Assembly (NCBI RefSeq): GCF_049065735.1
Contig: NZ_JBAKHD010000004.1
Span: 372,001 to 436,000 of the forward strand
Direction of reading: 5' to 3'
Length of the DNA stretch: 64,000 nucleotides
Origin: Paramesorhizobium sp049065735
Lineage (GTDB): Bacteria > Pseudomonadota > Alphaproteobacteria > Rhizobiales > Rhizobiaceae
The position numbers were made by a program, and so were the translations under genes. Each line of letters starts with the position of its first letter. Within the stretch, counting starts at the first letter, position 1. Below, in pieces: positions 1-6,910 of this stretch. Below the pieces are notes generated by a model. It worked only from the letters and a program-made list of their open reading frames with translations. It ran no database searches and was not told the DNA's origin.

Positions 1-124
1 CGAACGCCAGGCCAAGGGCGAGGACCTGACCTCTGCCCAGGCCATCTACGGCATCGAGGAAGAGCCGCTTTCCGAGGAAGTCTTCGACGACGAGGACGAT
101 GCGGAAGGCGACAACAACGCCTGA
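1..124 (+). CDS. rplI: 50S ribosomal protein L9, C-terminal end (partial)
   Basis: The window opens inside a gene whose last 40 codons end at a TGA at 122-124. The tail contains RQAKGEDLTSAQAIYGIEEE followed by a very acidic end (VFDDEDDAEGDNNA). This matches the C-terminal extension of rhizobial/Brucella ribosomal protein L9 as I remember it. L9 binds 23S rRNA at the base of the L1 stalk. The rest of the gene lies to the left. In this order rplI is normally followed by dnaB, which is not seen here. Confidence 0.8.
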   Translation, partial: ERQAKGEDLTSAQAIYGIEEEPLSEEVFDDEDDAEGDNNA

Positions 125-139
125 TCCGAATAGCGACAT

Positions 140-167
140 CGCCCCTTCCTGGAAGCAGGGAGGGGCG
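140..167 (+). terminator. Hairpin terminator after rplI
   Basis: Arms CGCCCCTTCCT (140-150) and AGGGAGGGGCG (157-167) pair with one mismatch across a 6-nt loop, 15 bases after the rplI stop. The following T-tract is weak (TTGGTTAAAAT), so termination may be partial. Confidence 0.55.
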
Positions 168-256
168 TTGGTTAAAATCTATCCCCGCTCGCTGCAACTG
201 CCATACGTTACAGAGTGTTATTTGATTTTCGATGCAGCGGGAGTATGCTCCAAGCC

Positions 257-505
257 ATGTCAAAACCTGCACTCAGAGAACGGTACAACACGCGCTATCA
301 GCTTAAACGCCCCCGGAAAGGGGTGGCCGGTAGTTTCGTGGCCGGGCTCGCCACTCTTTTAACGCTTGCAGGTCCCAATACTGTTTCAGCCAATCCTCGT
401 AACGTTTCAGCGAGTAAATCACTTCGCGGTGATTTTGTGCGTCTTGGCGCGGACTTAAGGGGAGTCATCGCGAAAGAACGCAGGCGTGAAGAAACCGGCC
501 GCTAA
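257..505 (+). CDS. Hypothetical small protein with hydrophobic N-terminal half
   Basis: This 82-residue ORF has a basic N-terminus (RERYNTRYQLKRPRKG), one hydrophobic stretch (roughly residues 24-40, VAGSFVAGLATLLTLAG) and a charged tail with LRGDFVRLGADLRGVIAKER. It looks like a single-pass membrane or exported protein. ATG 257 was chosen over ATG 245 because the only purine-rich site (GGGAG, 239-243) is too close to 245; neither start is certain. The stop overlaps the GTG start of the DUF2335 gene by 20 bases, which suggests one transcript. I recognise no domain and assign no function. Confidence 0.5.
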   Translation: MSKPALRERYNTRYQLKRPRKGVAGSFVAGLATLLTLAGPNTVSANPRNVSASKSLRGDFVRLGADLRGVIAKERRREETGR

Positions 506-910
506 GCGCTCCGCTCCTTTAGAACAGAGGCACGAAGACCGGCTTCCAATGCAGGTAAGCATTGAGCAGTCTTCATGGTCTGGTCCCCTGCCGGCGCCAT
601 CTGACATGGCGATGTACGGAGAAATCGTCGCTAACGGCGCCGAGCGCATTTTCGCGGCGTGGGAGGAAGAATCCCGGCATAGGCGTGAGCTGGAAAAACA
701 GGAACTCAGATGGGCGGTTTTCGAAGCCATACTCGGGAAAACCTATGCCATTATCTTCGTTCTCGCTGCCCTCAGTCTTGCGCCTATGCGATCAGTCAGG
801 GTGCGGAATGGCTGGCGACGATTCTTGGAGCCGGCATCATCGGATCGATCGTATGGGCGTTCGTAAAGGTAATCGGCCCAGCAAGCATTGAATATTTGCG
901 CTATCAGTAA
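486..910 (+). pseudogene. DUF2335-type membrane protein, frameshifted
   Basis: The first frame (from GTG 486) carries the DUF2335 hallmarks: GPLPAPSDMAMYGEIVANGAE, then a charged helix (EEESRHRRELEKQELR), then the start of a hydrophobic segment (YAIIFVLAALSLA). It then runs out of frame. A second frame resumes at about base 781 with AYAISQGAEWLATILGAGI and a second hydrophobic segment, ending at 908-910. One missing base near 780-783 would join them into a normal protein of about 140 residues with two membrane segments. This is either a recent inactivation or a sequencing error. The family is a predicted membrane protein often found in mobile or defence-like contexts; its function is not established. 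Confidence 0.6.
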
Positions 911-923
911 ACTATAAATGATC

Positions 924-947
924 ATGCCCGGCCCCAGCGCCGGGCAT
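924..947 (+). terminator. Terminator after the DUF2335 gene
   Basis: A perfect 9-bp stem, ATGCCCGGC (924-932) with GCCGGGCAT (939-947), has a 6-nt loop and is followed by TTCCACTTTT. It lies 14 bases past the stop at 910. Confidence 0.65.
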
Positions 948-996
948 TTCCACTTTTCAGACGCAAAAAAGCGCCTATCTTACCATTTTTCGCGAC

Positions 997-1006
997 CCCA
1001 TATGGG
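997..1006. promoter_or_regulatory. Palindrome CCCATATGGG upstream of cfa
   Basis: A perfect 10-bp palindrome flanked by CGCGA (991-995) and TTTCGCG, about 100 bases before the cfa start. It could be an operator or part of the cfa promoter. No regulator can be named from the sequence. Confidence 0.25.
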
Positions 1007-1106
1007 ATTTCGCGGATGGGTGCGGGTGTATTGCGTCAATAATTTATTTCCGCATCTTCCGTAAATTCGAAAATCGGGGCCGGTCTTGCAATTTGGAGAT
1101 TGGTCG

Positions 1107-2387
1107 ATGAATACGCTTTTACGCACCGTTCTGAATCATTTGATCAAACGGGGGGATCTGACTGTAACCGACGCTGACGGCGTCACGCATCGGTTTGGCG
1201 ACAAGACCGGCGATCCCATTGGGATCGAGTTCAACGCGCGCCGGGCGGAGCGCGCCATCGCGATCAATCCCGAGCTTAAGCTCGCGGAAGCCTATATGGC
1301 CGGGGATCTCGATTTCGTCGAAGGCGACATGTACGGGCTCCTGCAGCTCGTCTTCGAGAATGCCGGGCCGGTCGCGGCCAAGGAACCGTGGATGCGGGCG
1401 ATCGACGCGGCGCGGCGCGCGGGACGGCGCTTGCAGCAGATCAACACCATCGCCCTCGCCTCCGGGCATGTGCGCCACCATTACGATCTGTCGGGCGATC
1501 TCTACCGGTTGTTTCTCGATCCCGACATGCAATATTCCTGCGCCTATTTCGAGACGCCGGATACGACGCTCGCCGAAGCCCAGCTTGCCAAAAAGCGGCA
1601 CCTGGCGGCGAAACTCCTGGTCAAGCCGGACCAGAAGCTGCTCGATATCGGCTGCGGCTGGGGCGGCCTCGGGCTCTATATGGCCAAATATCTTGGCGCG
1701 GATGTGACCGGCGTCACCCTTTCACAGGAGCAGCACGCGGTCGCCAACAAGCGCGCCGCGGAGGAAGGTCTCTCGGCGCGGGCGCGGTTCAATCTGCAGG
1801 ACTATCGCACGCTGCAGGAGCCGTTCGACCGCATCGTCTCGGTCGGCATGTTCGAGCATGTCGGCGTCAATCATTTTGCCGAATATTTCCAGCATACGGC
1901 ACGCCTGCTCAAGCCCGACGGCGTTTTCCTGCTCCATGCCATCGGACGCAGCGACGGGCCGGGCGCGACCAACCCGTTCATCCGCAAATATATCTTCCCC
2001 GGTGGCTACATCCCCGCCCTCTCGGAGGTGCTGCCGCATATCGAGCGGGCGGGACTGATCGTCACCGATATCGAAATCCTGCGCCTGCATTATGCCGAAA
2101 CGCTGAAAGCCTGGCGCGAGGCCTTCATGGCCAACCGTGACAAGGCAAAGGCCATCTATGACGAGCGCTTCTGCCGCATGTGGGAGTTCTACCTCGCCGC
2201 CTCCGAAAGCGCCTTCCGCTGGCAGAACATGATGGTGTTCCAGATCCAGATCGCGCACCGGCAGGACGCCGTACCGCTCACGCGCAATTATATCGAGGCG
2301 GAGGAAAAACGCCTGAAACGCCTCGACAGCGCGCCGAAGGTGGCGAATACGGAAATGGTGGCAGCGCTCGGGGCGACGGGGCGGTAG
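1107..2387 (+). CDS. cfa: Cyclopropane-fatty-acyl-phospholipid synthase
   Basis: This 426-residue SAM-dependent methyltransferase transfers a methylene group from S-adenosylmethionine to cis double bonds of membrane phospholipid acyl chains, usually in stationary phase or under acid stress. The SAM-binding motif LLDIGCGWGG is at about residues 178-187, followed by GADVTGVTLSQEQ and later VSVGMFEHVG, all typical of CFA synthases. ATG 1107 is preferred over an in-frame start at 1086 because GGAG lies just upstream. It is convergent with the SDR gene at 2409. It has its own upstream palindrome (997-1006) and appears to be a single transcription unit. Confidence 0.92.
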   Translation: MNTLLRTVLNHLIKRGDLTVTDADGVTHRFGDKTGDPIGIEFNARRAERAIAINPELKLAEAYMAGDLDFVEGDMYGLLQLVFENAGPVAAKEPWMRAIDAARRAGRRLQQINTIALASGHVRHHYDLSGDLYRLFLDPDMQYSCAYFETPDTTLAEAQLAKKRHLAAKLLVKPDQKLLDIGCGWGGLGLYMAKYLGADVTGVTLSQEQHAVANKRAAEEGLSARARFNLQDYRTLQEPFDRIVSVGMFEHVGVNHFAEYFQHTARLLKPDGVFLLHAIGRSDGPGATNPFIRKYIFPGGYIPALSEVLPHIERAGLIVTDIEILRLHYAETLKAWREAFMANRDKAKAIYDERFCRMWEFYLAASESAFRWQNMMVFQIQIAHRQDAVPLTRNYIEAEEKRLKRLDSAPKVANTEMVAALGATGR

Positions 2388-2408
2388 CCCATCCCCCCAT
2401 CCGGGCAC

Positions 2409-3149
2409 TCAGCTGGGCATGTGATAATTCAGGAGCTTATCCTGCCGTACATCATAGAGCTTGCCGGTCACGTCCAAGGCCGGATCGGCAAGCTTGACGA
2501 TCTTCTGGGCAACCTCGCGCGGATGCGGAAGCGTTTCGGGGTCTTCGCCCGGCATGGCCTGCGCGCGCATGGCGGTGCGGGTCGCGCCTGGATTGACCGA
2601 ATTGACCCGCAGATTCATCTGTTTCGTCTCTTCCGCCCAGCTGCGCGCCAGCACCTCGACCGCCGCCTTGGAGGCCGCATAAGGTGCCCAGAAGGCGCGC
2701 GCCGAATGGGCGACGCCGGACGAAAGCAAGATAGCACGGCCCGCATCCGACTGCCGCAACAGCGGGTCCATGGAACGAATCAAGCGCCACGTCGAGGTGA
2801 CATTGACGTTCATCACCTTCTCGAAAGTCTTGGCCTCGACATGGCCGATGGGTGAAAGCACGCCGAGAATGCCCGCATTGGCGACCATGATATCGAGCTT
2901 GCCCCAGCGCTCATGGATCGAGCCGCCCAGCCGGTCGATGCCGGACATGTCGGTGAGGTCGAGCGGCACGAGCGTTGCGCTGCCGCCAGCTAGGCGGATT
3001 TCATCGTCGAGCTCTTCCAGCCCGCCGGTCGTCCGCGCGACGGCGATGACATGCGCGCCGCGCTTTGCCAATTCCAGGCTCAGAAAATAGCCGATGCCGC
3101 GCGACGCGCCGGTGACCAGCGCCAGCCGGCCGGTTAGATCGATAGTCAT
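2409..3149 (-). CDS. SDR-family NAD(P)-dependent oxidoreductase
   Basis: This 246-residue classical short-chain dehydrogenase has the cofactor glycine motif TGASRGIG at residues 13-20, an NAG motif in VANAGILG, and the catalytic YAASK with Tyr157 and Lys161. The substrate is unknown. In Brucella and relatives an SDR gene follows purF directly. Here its start overlaps the zeta-toxin stop by 4 bases (3146-3149), so a toxin module has come between it and purF and the genes stay translationally coupled. Confidence 0.88.
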   Translation of the reverse strand: MTIDLTGRLALVTGASRGIGYFLSLELAKRGAHVIAVARTTGGLEELDDEIRLAGGSATLVPLDLTDMSGIDRLGGSIHERWGKLDIMVANAGILGVLSPIGHVEAKTFEKVMNVNVTSTWRLIRSMDPLLRQSDAGRAILLSSGVAHSARAFWAPYAASKAAVEVLARSWAEETKQMNLRVNSVNPGATRTAMRAQAMPGEDPETLPHPREVAQKIVKLADPALDVTGKLYDVRQDKLLNYHMPS

Positions 3150-3757
3150 TTATTCAATGTCCCCGTCTGATTGGTTTGCAGAATCTCCGGAATTGCCGTC
3201 CGCGCCCAATTGGGTACATTCCGGCTAAGCAGCTTCGTTCGCCCGTTTTCACGAATTAAAATCAACCGTCGCCGCTTGCCGCTATTATCCAGCACCAAGA
3301 CGCGATCAGCAATCCGCATTGCCTCGGCTAAGTGGTTCATGCATCGGACAAAACGCCGCTCTATATCCGCCTTGGGCACGGCATGGCCACCCTGCCGCAC
3401 ACGCTCGGTGACACGGCTTTGCGCTTGAATGATGCTATGGAGTCCGATGAAGACCAGATTGACTTTATAGCCGCGCTCCCGGGCTTGGAGCATGAATGCG
3501 CGCGCGCCCTGCCCGGTCAATGTCGTCTCTATGGCAAAGCTTTCACGTGCGTCCAGCAGAGCTTTTCGCCGCTCAACAGCTAGACGCCCTGCCCGCACCG
3601 CAGTCTTCCGGTCGGCTGGAAGGCCCGGTGCGATCTGCCGGGCAATATCGTCGGGGTTCACGATTTCAAGACGGCCGACAACATAGCGCCTGGCAAGCGT
3701 TGACTTCCCCGCCCCGTTCGGCCCAGCAAAAACCCATAGCTGGGGTGCGGGCGTCAT
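3146..3757 (-). CDS. Zeta-toxin-family kinase
   Basis: This 203-residue P-loop protein has Walker A GPNGAGKST at residues 12-20, NPDDIA at 34-39 (the acidic residues that bind substrate in zeta toxins), an ET motif in FAIETTLTG, and the late R..RV..GGH.VP segment. Zeta toxins phosphorylate UDP-N-acetylglucosamine or related nucleotide sugars and block wall synthesis; chromosomal relatives may have other substrates. It overlaps both the 86-residue gene before it and the SDR after it by 4 bases. It is therefore transcribed and translated as part of the purF chain. Confidence 0.8.
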   Translation of the reverse strand: MTPAPQLWVFAGPNGAGKSTLARRYVVGRLEIVNPDDIARQIAPGLPADRKTAVRAGRLAVERRKALLDARESFAIETTLTGQGARAFMLQARERGYKVNLVFIGLHSIIQAQSRVTERVRQGGHAVPKADIERRFVRCMNHLAEAMRIADRVLVLDNSGKRRRLILIRENGRTKLLSRNVPNWARTAIPEILQTNQTGTLNK

Positions 3758-4014
3758 AACGGGCGGATAACCTCGTCGCCTGCTTCATCGAAGCGGACCA
3801 GCTCGCGCCGCCCGTCCGGATACTCTTTAACCAGCAATCCTTCGGGTGTGTCGTCCTCAATATAATAGATGGGAAACCCGGCCTTGAGGTGCTCCAGGGC
3901 TGCAGCGCCATCATCGTAGATGGCAGCCCTTTCGATATCCCGCCAAAGCGCGTCATTCATATTGTCGGTGGCTTTGGGATTGGAAGATGGTGCCGGGCTG
4001 TTCATCGCGTTCAC
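3754..4014 (-). CDS. Small acidic protein, candidate antitoxin of the zeta-toxin gene
   Basis: This 86-residue protein contains LWRDIERAAIYDDGAAALEH, then a short beta-rich part (IYYIEDDTPEGLLVKEYPDG). It has no DNA-binding motif I can see. The GTG start overlaps the purF stop (GTGA, 4011-4014) and its stop overlaps the toxin start by 4 bases. Its size, acidity and position immediately before a zeta-type kinase suggest a neutralising partner; that is inference from arrangement. Internal ATGs at 4005 and 3960 are alternative starts. Confidence 0.6.
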   Translation of the reverse strand: MNAMNSPAPSSNPKATDNMNDALWRDIERAAIYDDGAAALEHLKAGFPIYYIEDDTPEGLLVKEYPDGRRELVRFDEAGDEVIRPL

Positions 4015-5501
4015 CCATTGCTCGCCATCAATGGCAGGGTGTGCACATTGCTGAGGCCATCCTGATCGACGAGGCGGGTGGGATAGTCGCCGGTGAAATA
4101 ATGGTCGGTGAATTCAGGCGCTTGCGGATCGCGCGGCTTGCCGCCAACAGCCCGGTAGAGCCCATCGATAGACAGGAACTCCAGCGAATCCGCGCCGATA
4201 TAGCGGCACATGGATTCCAGATCCTTGTGCTGGTTGGCGAGCAGCTTGTCCGCCTCGGGCGTGTCGATGCCGTAGAAATCCGGGTGATAGATCATCGGGC
4301 TTGCCACGCGCATGTGAACCTCGCGCGCGCCGGCATCGCGGATCATCTGCACGATCTTGAGCGAGGTGGTGCCGCGCACGATGGAATCGTCCACCAGCAC
4401 CACACGCTTGCCCTCGATCACCGCGCGATTGGCGGAGTGCTTCAGCTTCACGCCGAAGGCGCGGATCGACTGCGTCGGCTCGATGAAGGTGCGCCCGACA
4501 TAATGGTTTCTGATAATGCCGAGCTCGAACGGAATGCCGCTTTCCTGCGCATAGCCGATGGCCGCGGGCGTGCCGCCATCGGGCACCGGCACCACCACAT
4601 CCGCCTCGACCGGAGCTTCCTTGGCAAGGTTGATGCCCATATTCTTGCGCACGGAATAGACATTGCGCCCCCCGACCACCGAATCCGGCCGGGCGAAATA
4701 GACATATTCGAACAGGCAAAGGCGCTCTGGCTTCCGGTCCTTCGGCTTGATCGACTCTGTTGTGATCGAGCCGTCGGCCTGGATCTCGCAGATGACCACC
4801 TCGCCATTCTCGACGTCGCGGATATATTTCGCGCCGATGATGTCGAGCGCGCAGGTCTCCGAGCAGAAGATCGGCTTGCCGTCGAGCTCGCCCATCACCA
4901 GCGGGCGGATGCCGATGGGATCGCGCGCGGCGATAAGCTTGGTGCGCGTCATGGCGAGCATGGAATAGCCGCCCTCGACATGCCTGATGGCATCGACGAA
5001 ACGATCGCTCGAAGACGGAAAGCGCGAGCGGGCGATGAGATGCAGCACCACTTCCGTGTCGGAGGTGGACTGGCAGATCGCGCCTGACGCGATGAGCTGG
5101 CGGCGCAGCGTCAGGCCGTTGGTGAAATTGCCGTTATGCGCGATGGCGATGCCGCCGACCTCAAGCTCCGCGAACAGCGGCTGCACATTGCGCAGCGCCA
5201 CCTCACCTGTCGTAGAATAGCGGGTGTGGCCGATGGCGATGTAGCCCGGCAGCTTCGCCAGCGTCGCCGGATCGGTGTAATGATCGCCGACGAGGCCCAT
5301 GCGCTTTTCGGTGTAGAACTGCTGCCCGTCATAGGAGACGATGCCGGCGGCTTCCTGCCCGCGATGCTGGAGCGCATGGAGGCCGAGCGCCGTCAGCGTG
5401 GCGGCGTCCCGGTGTCCCAGAATGCCGAAAACCCCGCACTCTTCATGCAAGGAGTCATCGTCCAAGGAAAAATGCGTCTCGTTGCCGGAAAGATCGGTCA
5501 T
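4011..5501 (-). CDS. purF: Amidophosphoribosyltransferase
   Basis: The first committed step of purine synthesis: PRPP plus glutamine gives phosphoribosylamine. The 496-residue protein has an N-terminal nucleophile glutaminase domain. Cys22 in EECGVFGI is the catalytic residue exposed after propeptide removal. Further features are the loop HTRYSTTGEV and a C-terminal phosphoribosyltransferase domain with the PRPP-binding loop VVLVDDSIVRGTT near residues 369-381. The upstream neighbour is cvpA, as in most proteobacteria. The downstream neighbour in relatives is the SDR gene; here the toxin pair sits between, joined by stop-start overlaps. Confidence 0.97.
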   Translation of the reverse strand: MTDLSGNETHFSLDDDSLHEECGVFGILGHRDAATLTALGLHALQHRGQEAAGIVSYDGQQFYTEKRMGLVGDHYTDPATLAKLPGYIAIGHTRYSTTGEVALRNVQPLFAELEVGGIAIAHNGNFTNGLTLRRQLIASGAICQSTSDTEVVLHLIARSRFPSSSDRFVDAIRHVEGGYSMLAMTRTKLIAARDPIGIRPLVMGELDGKPIFCSETCALDIIGAKYIRDVENGEVVICEIQADGSITTESIKPKDRKPERLCLFEYVYFARPDSVVGGRNVYSVRKNMGINLAKEAPVEADVVVPVPDGGTPAAIGYAQESGIPFELGIIRNHYVGRTFIEPTQSIRAFGVKLKHSANRAVIEGKRVVLVDDSIVRGTTSLKIVQMIRDAGAREVHMRVASPMIYHPDFYGIDTPEADKLLANQHKDLESMCRYIGADSLEFLSIDGLYRAVGGKPRDPQAPEFTDHYFTGDYPTRLVDQDGLSNVHTLPLMASNG

Positions 5502-5592
5502 TGCCGCCTGGCCTTTCTATTGGGCATGTCCACGATATATGGGATCGCAGCGATCAAAATTCAAAACCGTGATCGGGTTGAGTTTTCCTGCC

Positions 5593-5627
5593 GCATGATC
5601 CCAAAAGTCCGCAACCTGGGATCATGC
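5593..5627. repeat. GCATGATC palindromic repeat, copy 1
   Basis: Perfect 10-bp arms GCATGATCCC (5593-5602) and GGGATCATGC (5618-5627) surround an AAAAGTCCGCAACCT centre. The same family recurs at 8526, 15103, 32490 and 40198, always between genes. Confidence 0.8.
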
Positions 5628-5637
5628 AATAAAGAAA

Positions 5638-5660
5638 GCGGGAGAATGATTAGCTCCCGC
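5638..5660 (-). terminator. Terminator between cvpA and purF (minus strand)
   Basis: Read on the minus strand, GCGGGAG/CTCCCGC forms a 7-bp stem with a 9-nt loop followed by TTTCTTTATTG. It lies after the cvpA stop and before the purF start. It could therefore separate or attenuate the two genes. Confidence 0.6.
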
Positions 5661-5729
5661 CCTTCACGTGTCCGTCTAGCATAAATGATGCGCCGGTTCA
5701 AAGCGCCACCATTGTCGCGCCCGATCAAA

Positions 5730-6302
5730 TTATTCCGCGGGCGCGTTATCCGCCGGGGCTTCCTGATTGCCGCCCTGTTCCGGTGTCGTCTCGCTCTTCG
5801 GATTGATCTTGCTCGAAACGCTCGGCTCCACTTTCTCTACGAACCCCATCAGTTGCTGTCCCACTGCATCGAGCAGCGGTTTAGACTTGGCATCGGTGAT
5901 CCAGGCCGGCTGGGCTCCGGCAACGAGCCAGTTGAAAAACAGCATCGCCACCACGACCAGCAGCACGCCGCGCGCGGCGCCGAAGAGGAAGCCCAGCGTA
6001 CGGTCGAGCGCGCCAATCCGGCTGTCGATGATGAAGTCCGCGATCTTCATGGTGATGATCGAAACGATAATCAGCGTGACGATGAAAACCGCACCCGCCG
6101 CCGCGATCTTGGCGATGGTTTCATTGCTGATATAGGGCTGCACCAGCGGAACGACCGGGGTGTAGAACAGATAGGCGGCGATGGCCGCCAGCGCCCAGGA
6201 GGCGACCGAAAGCACCTCGCGGGAAAATCCCCGCACCATAGCCAGCACGGCCGAAATGAGCGTGATCCCGAGAAGAATTCCGTCAAGTAGCGTAATCGGC
6301 AT
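5730..6302 (-). CDS. cvpA: CvpA family membrane protein
   Basis: This 190-residue inner-membrane protein begins MPITLLDGILLGITLISAVL and has four hydrophobic segments. It carries the family motif RGFSREVLS after the first segment and DRTLGFLFGAARGVLLV before the last. A low-complexity acidic/proline tail follows. CvpA is required for colicin V export in E. coli and for tolerance of envelope stress; its molecular role is unsettled. ATG 6302 matches the conserved family start better than an in-frame codon at 6320. In relatives radA lies upstream; here a repeat element and then tig are upstream instead. Confidence 0.9.
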   Translation of the reverse strand: MPITLLDGILLGITLISAVLAMVRGFSREVLSVASWALAAIAAYLFYTPVVPLVQPYISNETIAKIAAAGAVFIVTLIIVSIITMKIADFIIDSRIGALDRTLGFLFGAARGVLLVVVAMLFFNWLVAGAQPAWITDAKSKPLLDAVGQQLMGFVEKVEPSVSSKINPKSETTPEQGGNQEAPADNAPAE

Positions 6303-6630
6303 CTGGCCCACCTCGATCAAAGCGATTCCTATGGAACCGCTCTATTTCTTTATTTTTCGGCATAATGCAACGCCGGATGATTCCGATCGGCGACAAATGT
6401 GCCGCCTCGCCAGACATGATCGTTTACGCAAAATCTGTCAACTTTTCGCGTTGATCTTTCCACGCCCGCAGTCGCCATAATCAGGCTGTTGCGGGGACCC
6501 CGCCGATATCAAGCGGAAGGTCTGTTTGATTGATGGCGGCGAAAAGAGAAAAGGCGCGAGGCCATATAGATATTCTGCATTTTATTAGACGGAAACAACG
6601 AACTCTGCTTTCGTAGATGACAACGTCACC
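6303..6630. other. Intergenic stretch upstream of cvpA
   Basis: I find no credible gene on either strand. The AT-rich part at 6340-6365 may hold the cvpA promoter. ATTTTATTAGACGGAAACAA near 6579-6598 is shared with the flank of the repeat at 16.56 kb (ATTTTGTTATTAGACGGAAG), so the repeat element may extend this far. Confidence 0.5.
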
Positions 6631-6788
6631 GTCGAGGCATGGATTCCTGTGACAAGCACAGGAATGACGGATTGCTTTGATGTTGCCGATGCTCTTCAAT
6701 CGCGCGGCCTGCACAAGTGTTCTCGTTGAGGGGCAGCCATCCCCACTTCCGTCATTCCTGTGCTTGTCACAGGAATCCATGCCTCAAC
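6631..6788. repeat. Paired palindromic (REPIN-like) element E1
   Basis: The left unit (about 6634-6671) reads GAGGCATGGATTCCTGTGAC followed by AAGCACAGGAATGACGGA. Its reverse complement forms the right unit (about 6749-6785). Each unit has an internal hairpin (ATTCCTGTG/CACAGGAAT). The roughly 77-bp centre (TTGCTTTGATG...CTTCAATCGCGCGGCCTGCACAA) is closely shared with E2 and, inverted, with E3. It lies between cvpA and tig. Confidence 0.85.
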
Positions 6789-6856
6789 ATTTCCATGGCG
6801 AGAACGGTTTCGAGCGATTCCGTGTGGAAGAAATTTGCTGCAAAGGATGGCAATTG

Positions 6857-6882
6857 CAAAAAGGCCGCGCTTGCGCACGGCC
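6857..6882 (-). terminator. Terminator of tig (minus strand)
   Basis: On the minus strand GGCCGTGC-GCAA-GCGCGGCC folds into a stem of about 8 bp with one mismatch and is followed directly by TTTTTGC. It lies 29 bases after the tig stop and is a strong rho-independent terminator. Confidence 0.85.
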
Positions 6883-6910
6883 CTTTCAGCAATCGATCTA
6901 TCAGACCCGA

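Noticed and set aside
1..1020. Prophage or genomic-island end next to the DUF2335 gene
   Set aside because: No integrase, tRNA attachment site or phage structural gene is present; one frameshifted gene is not enough.
3987..5087. 366-codon plus-strand frame
   Set aside because: Antisense to purF; no domain or ribosome-binding site.
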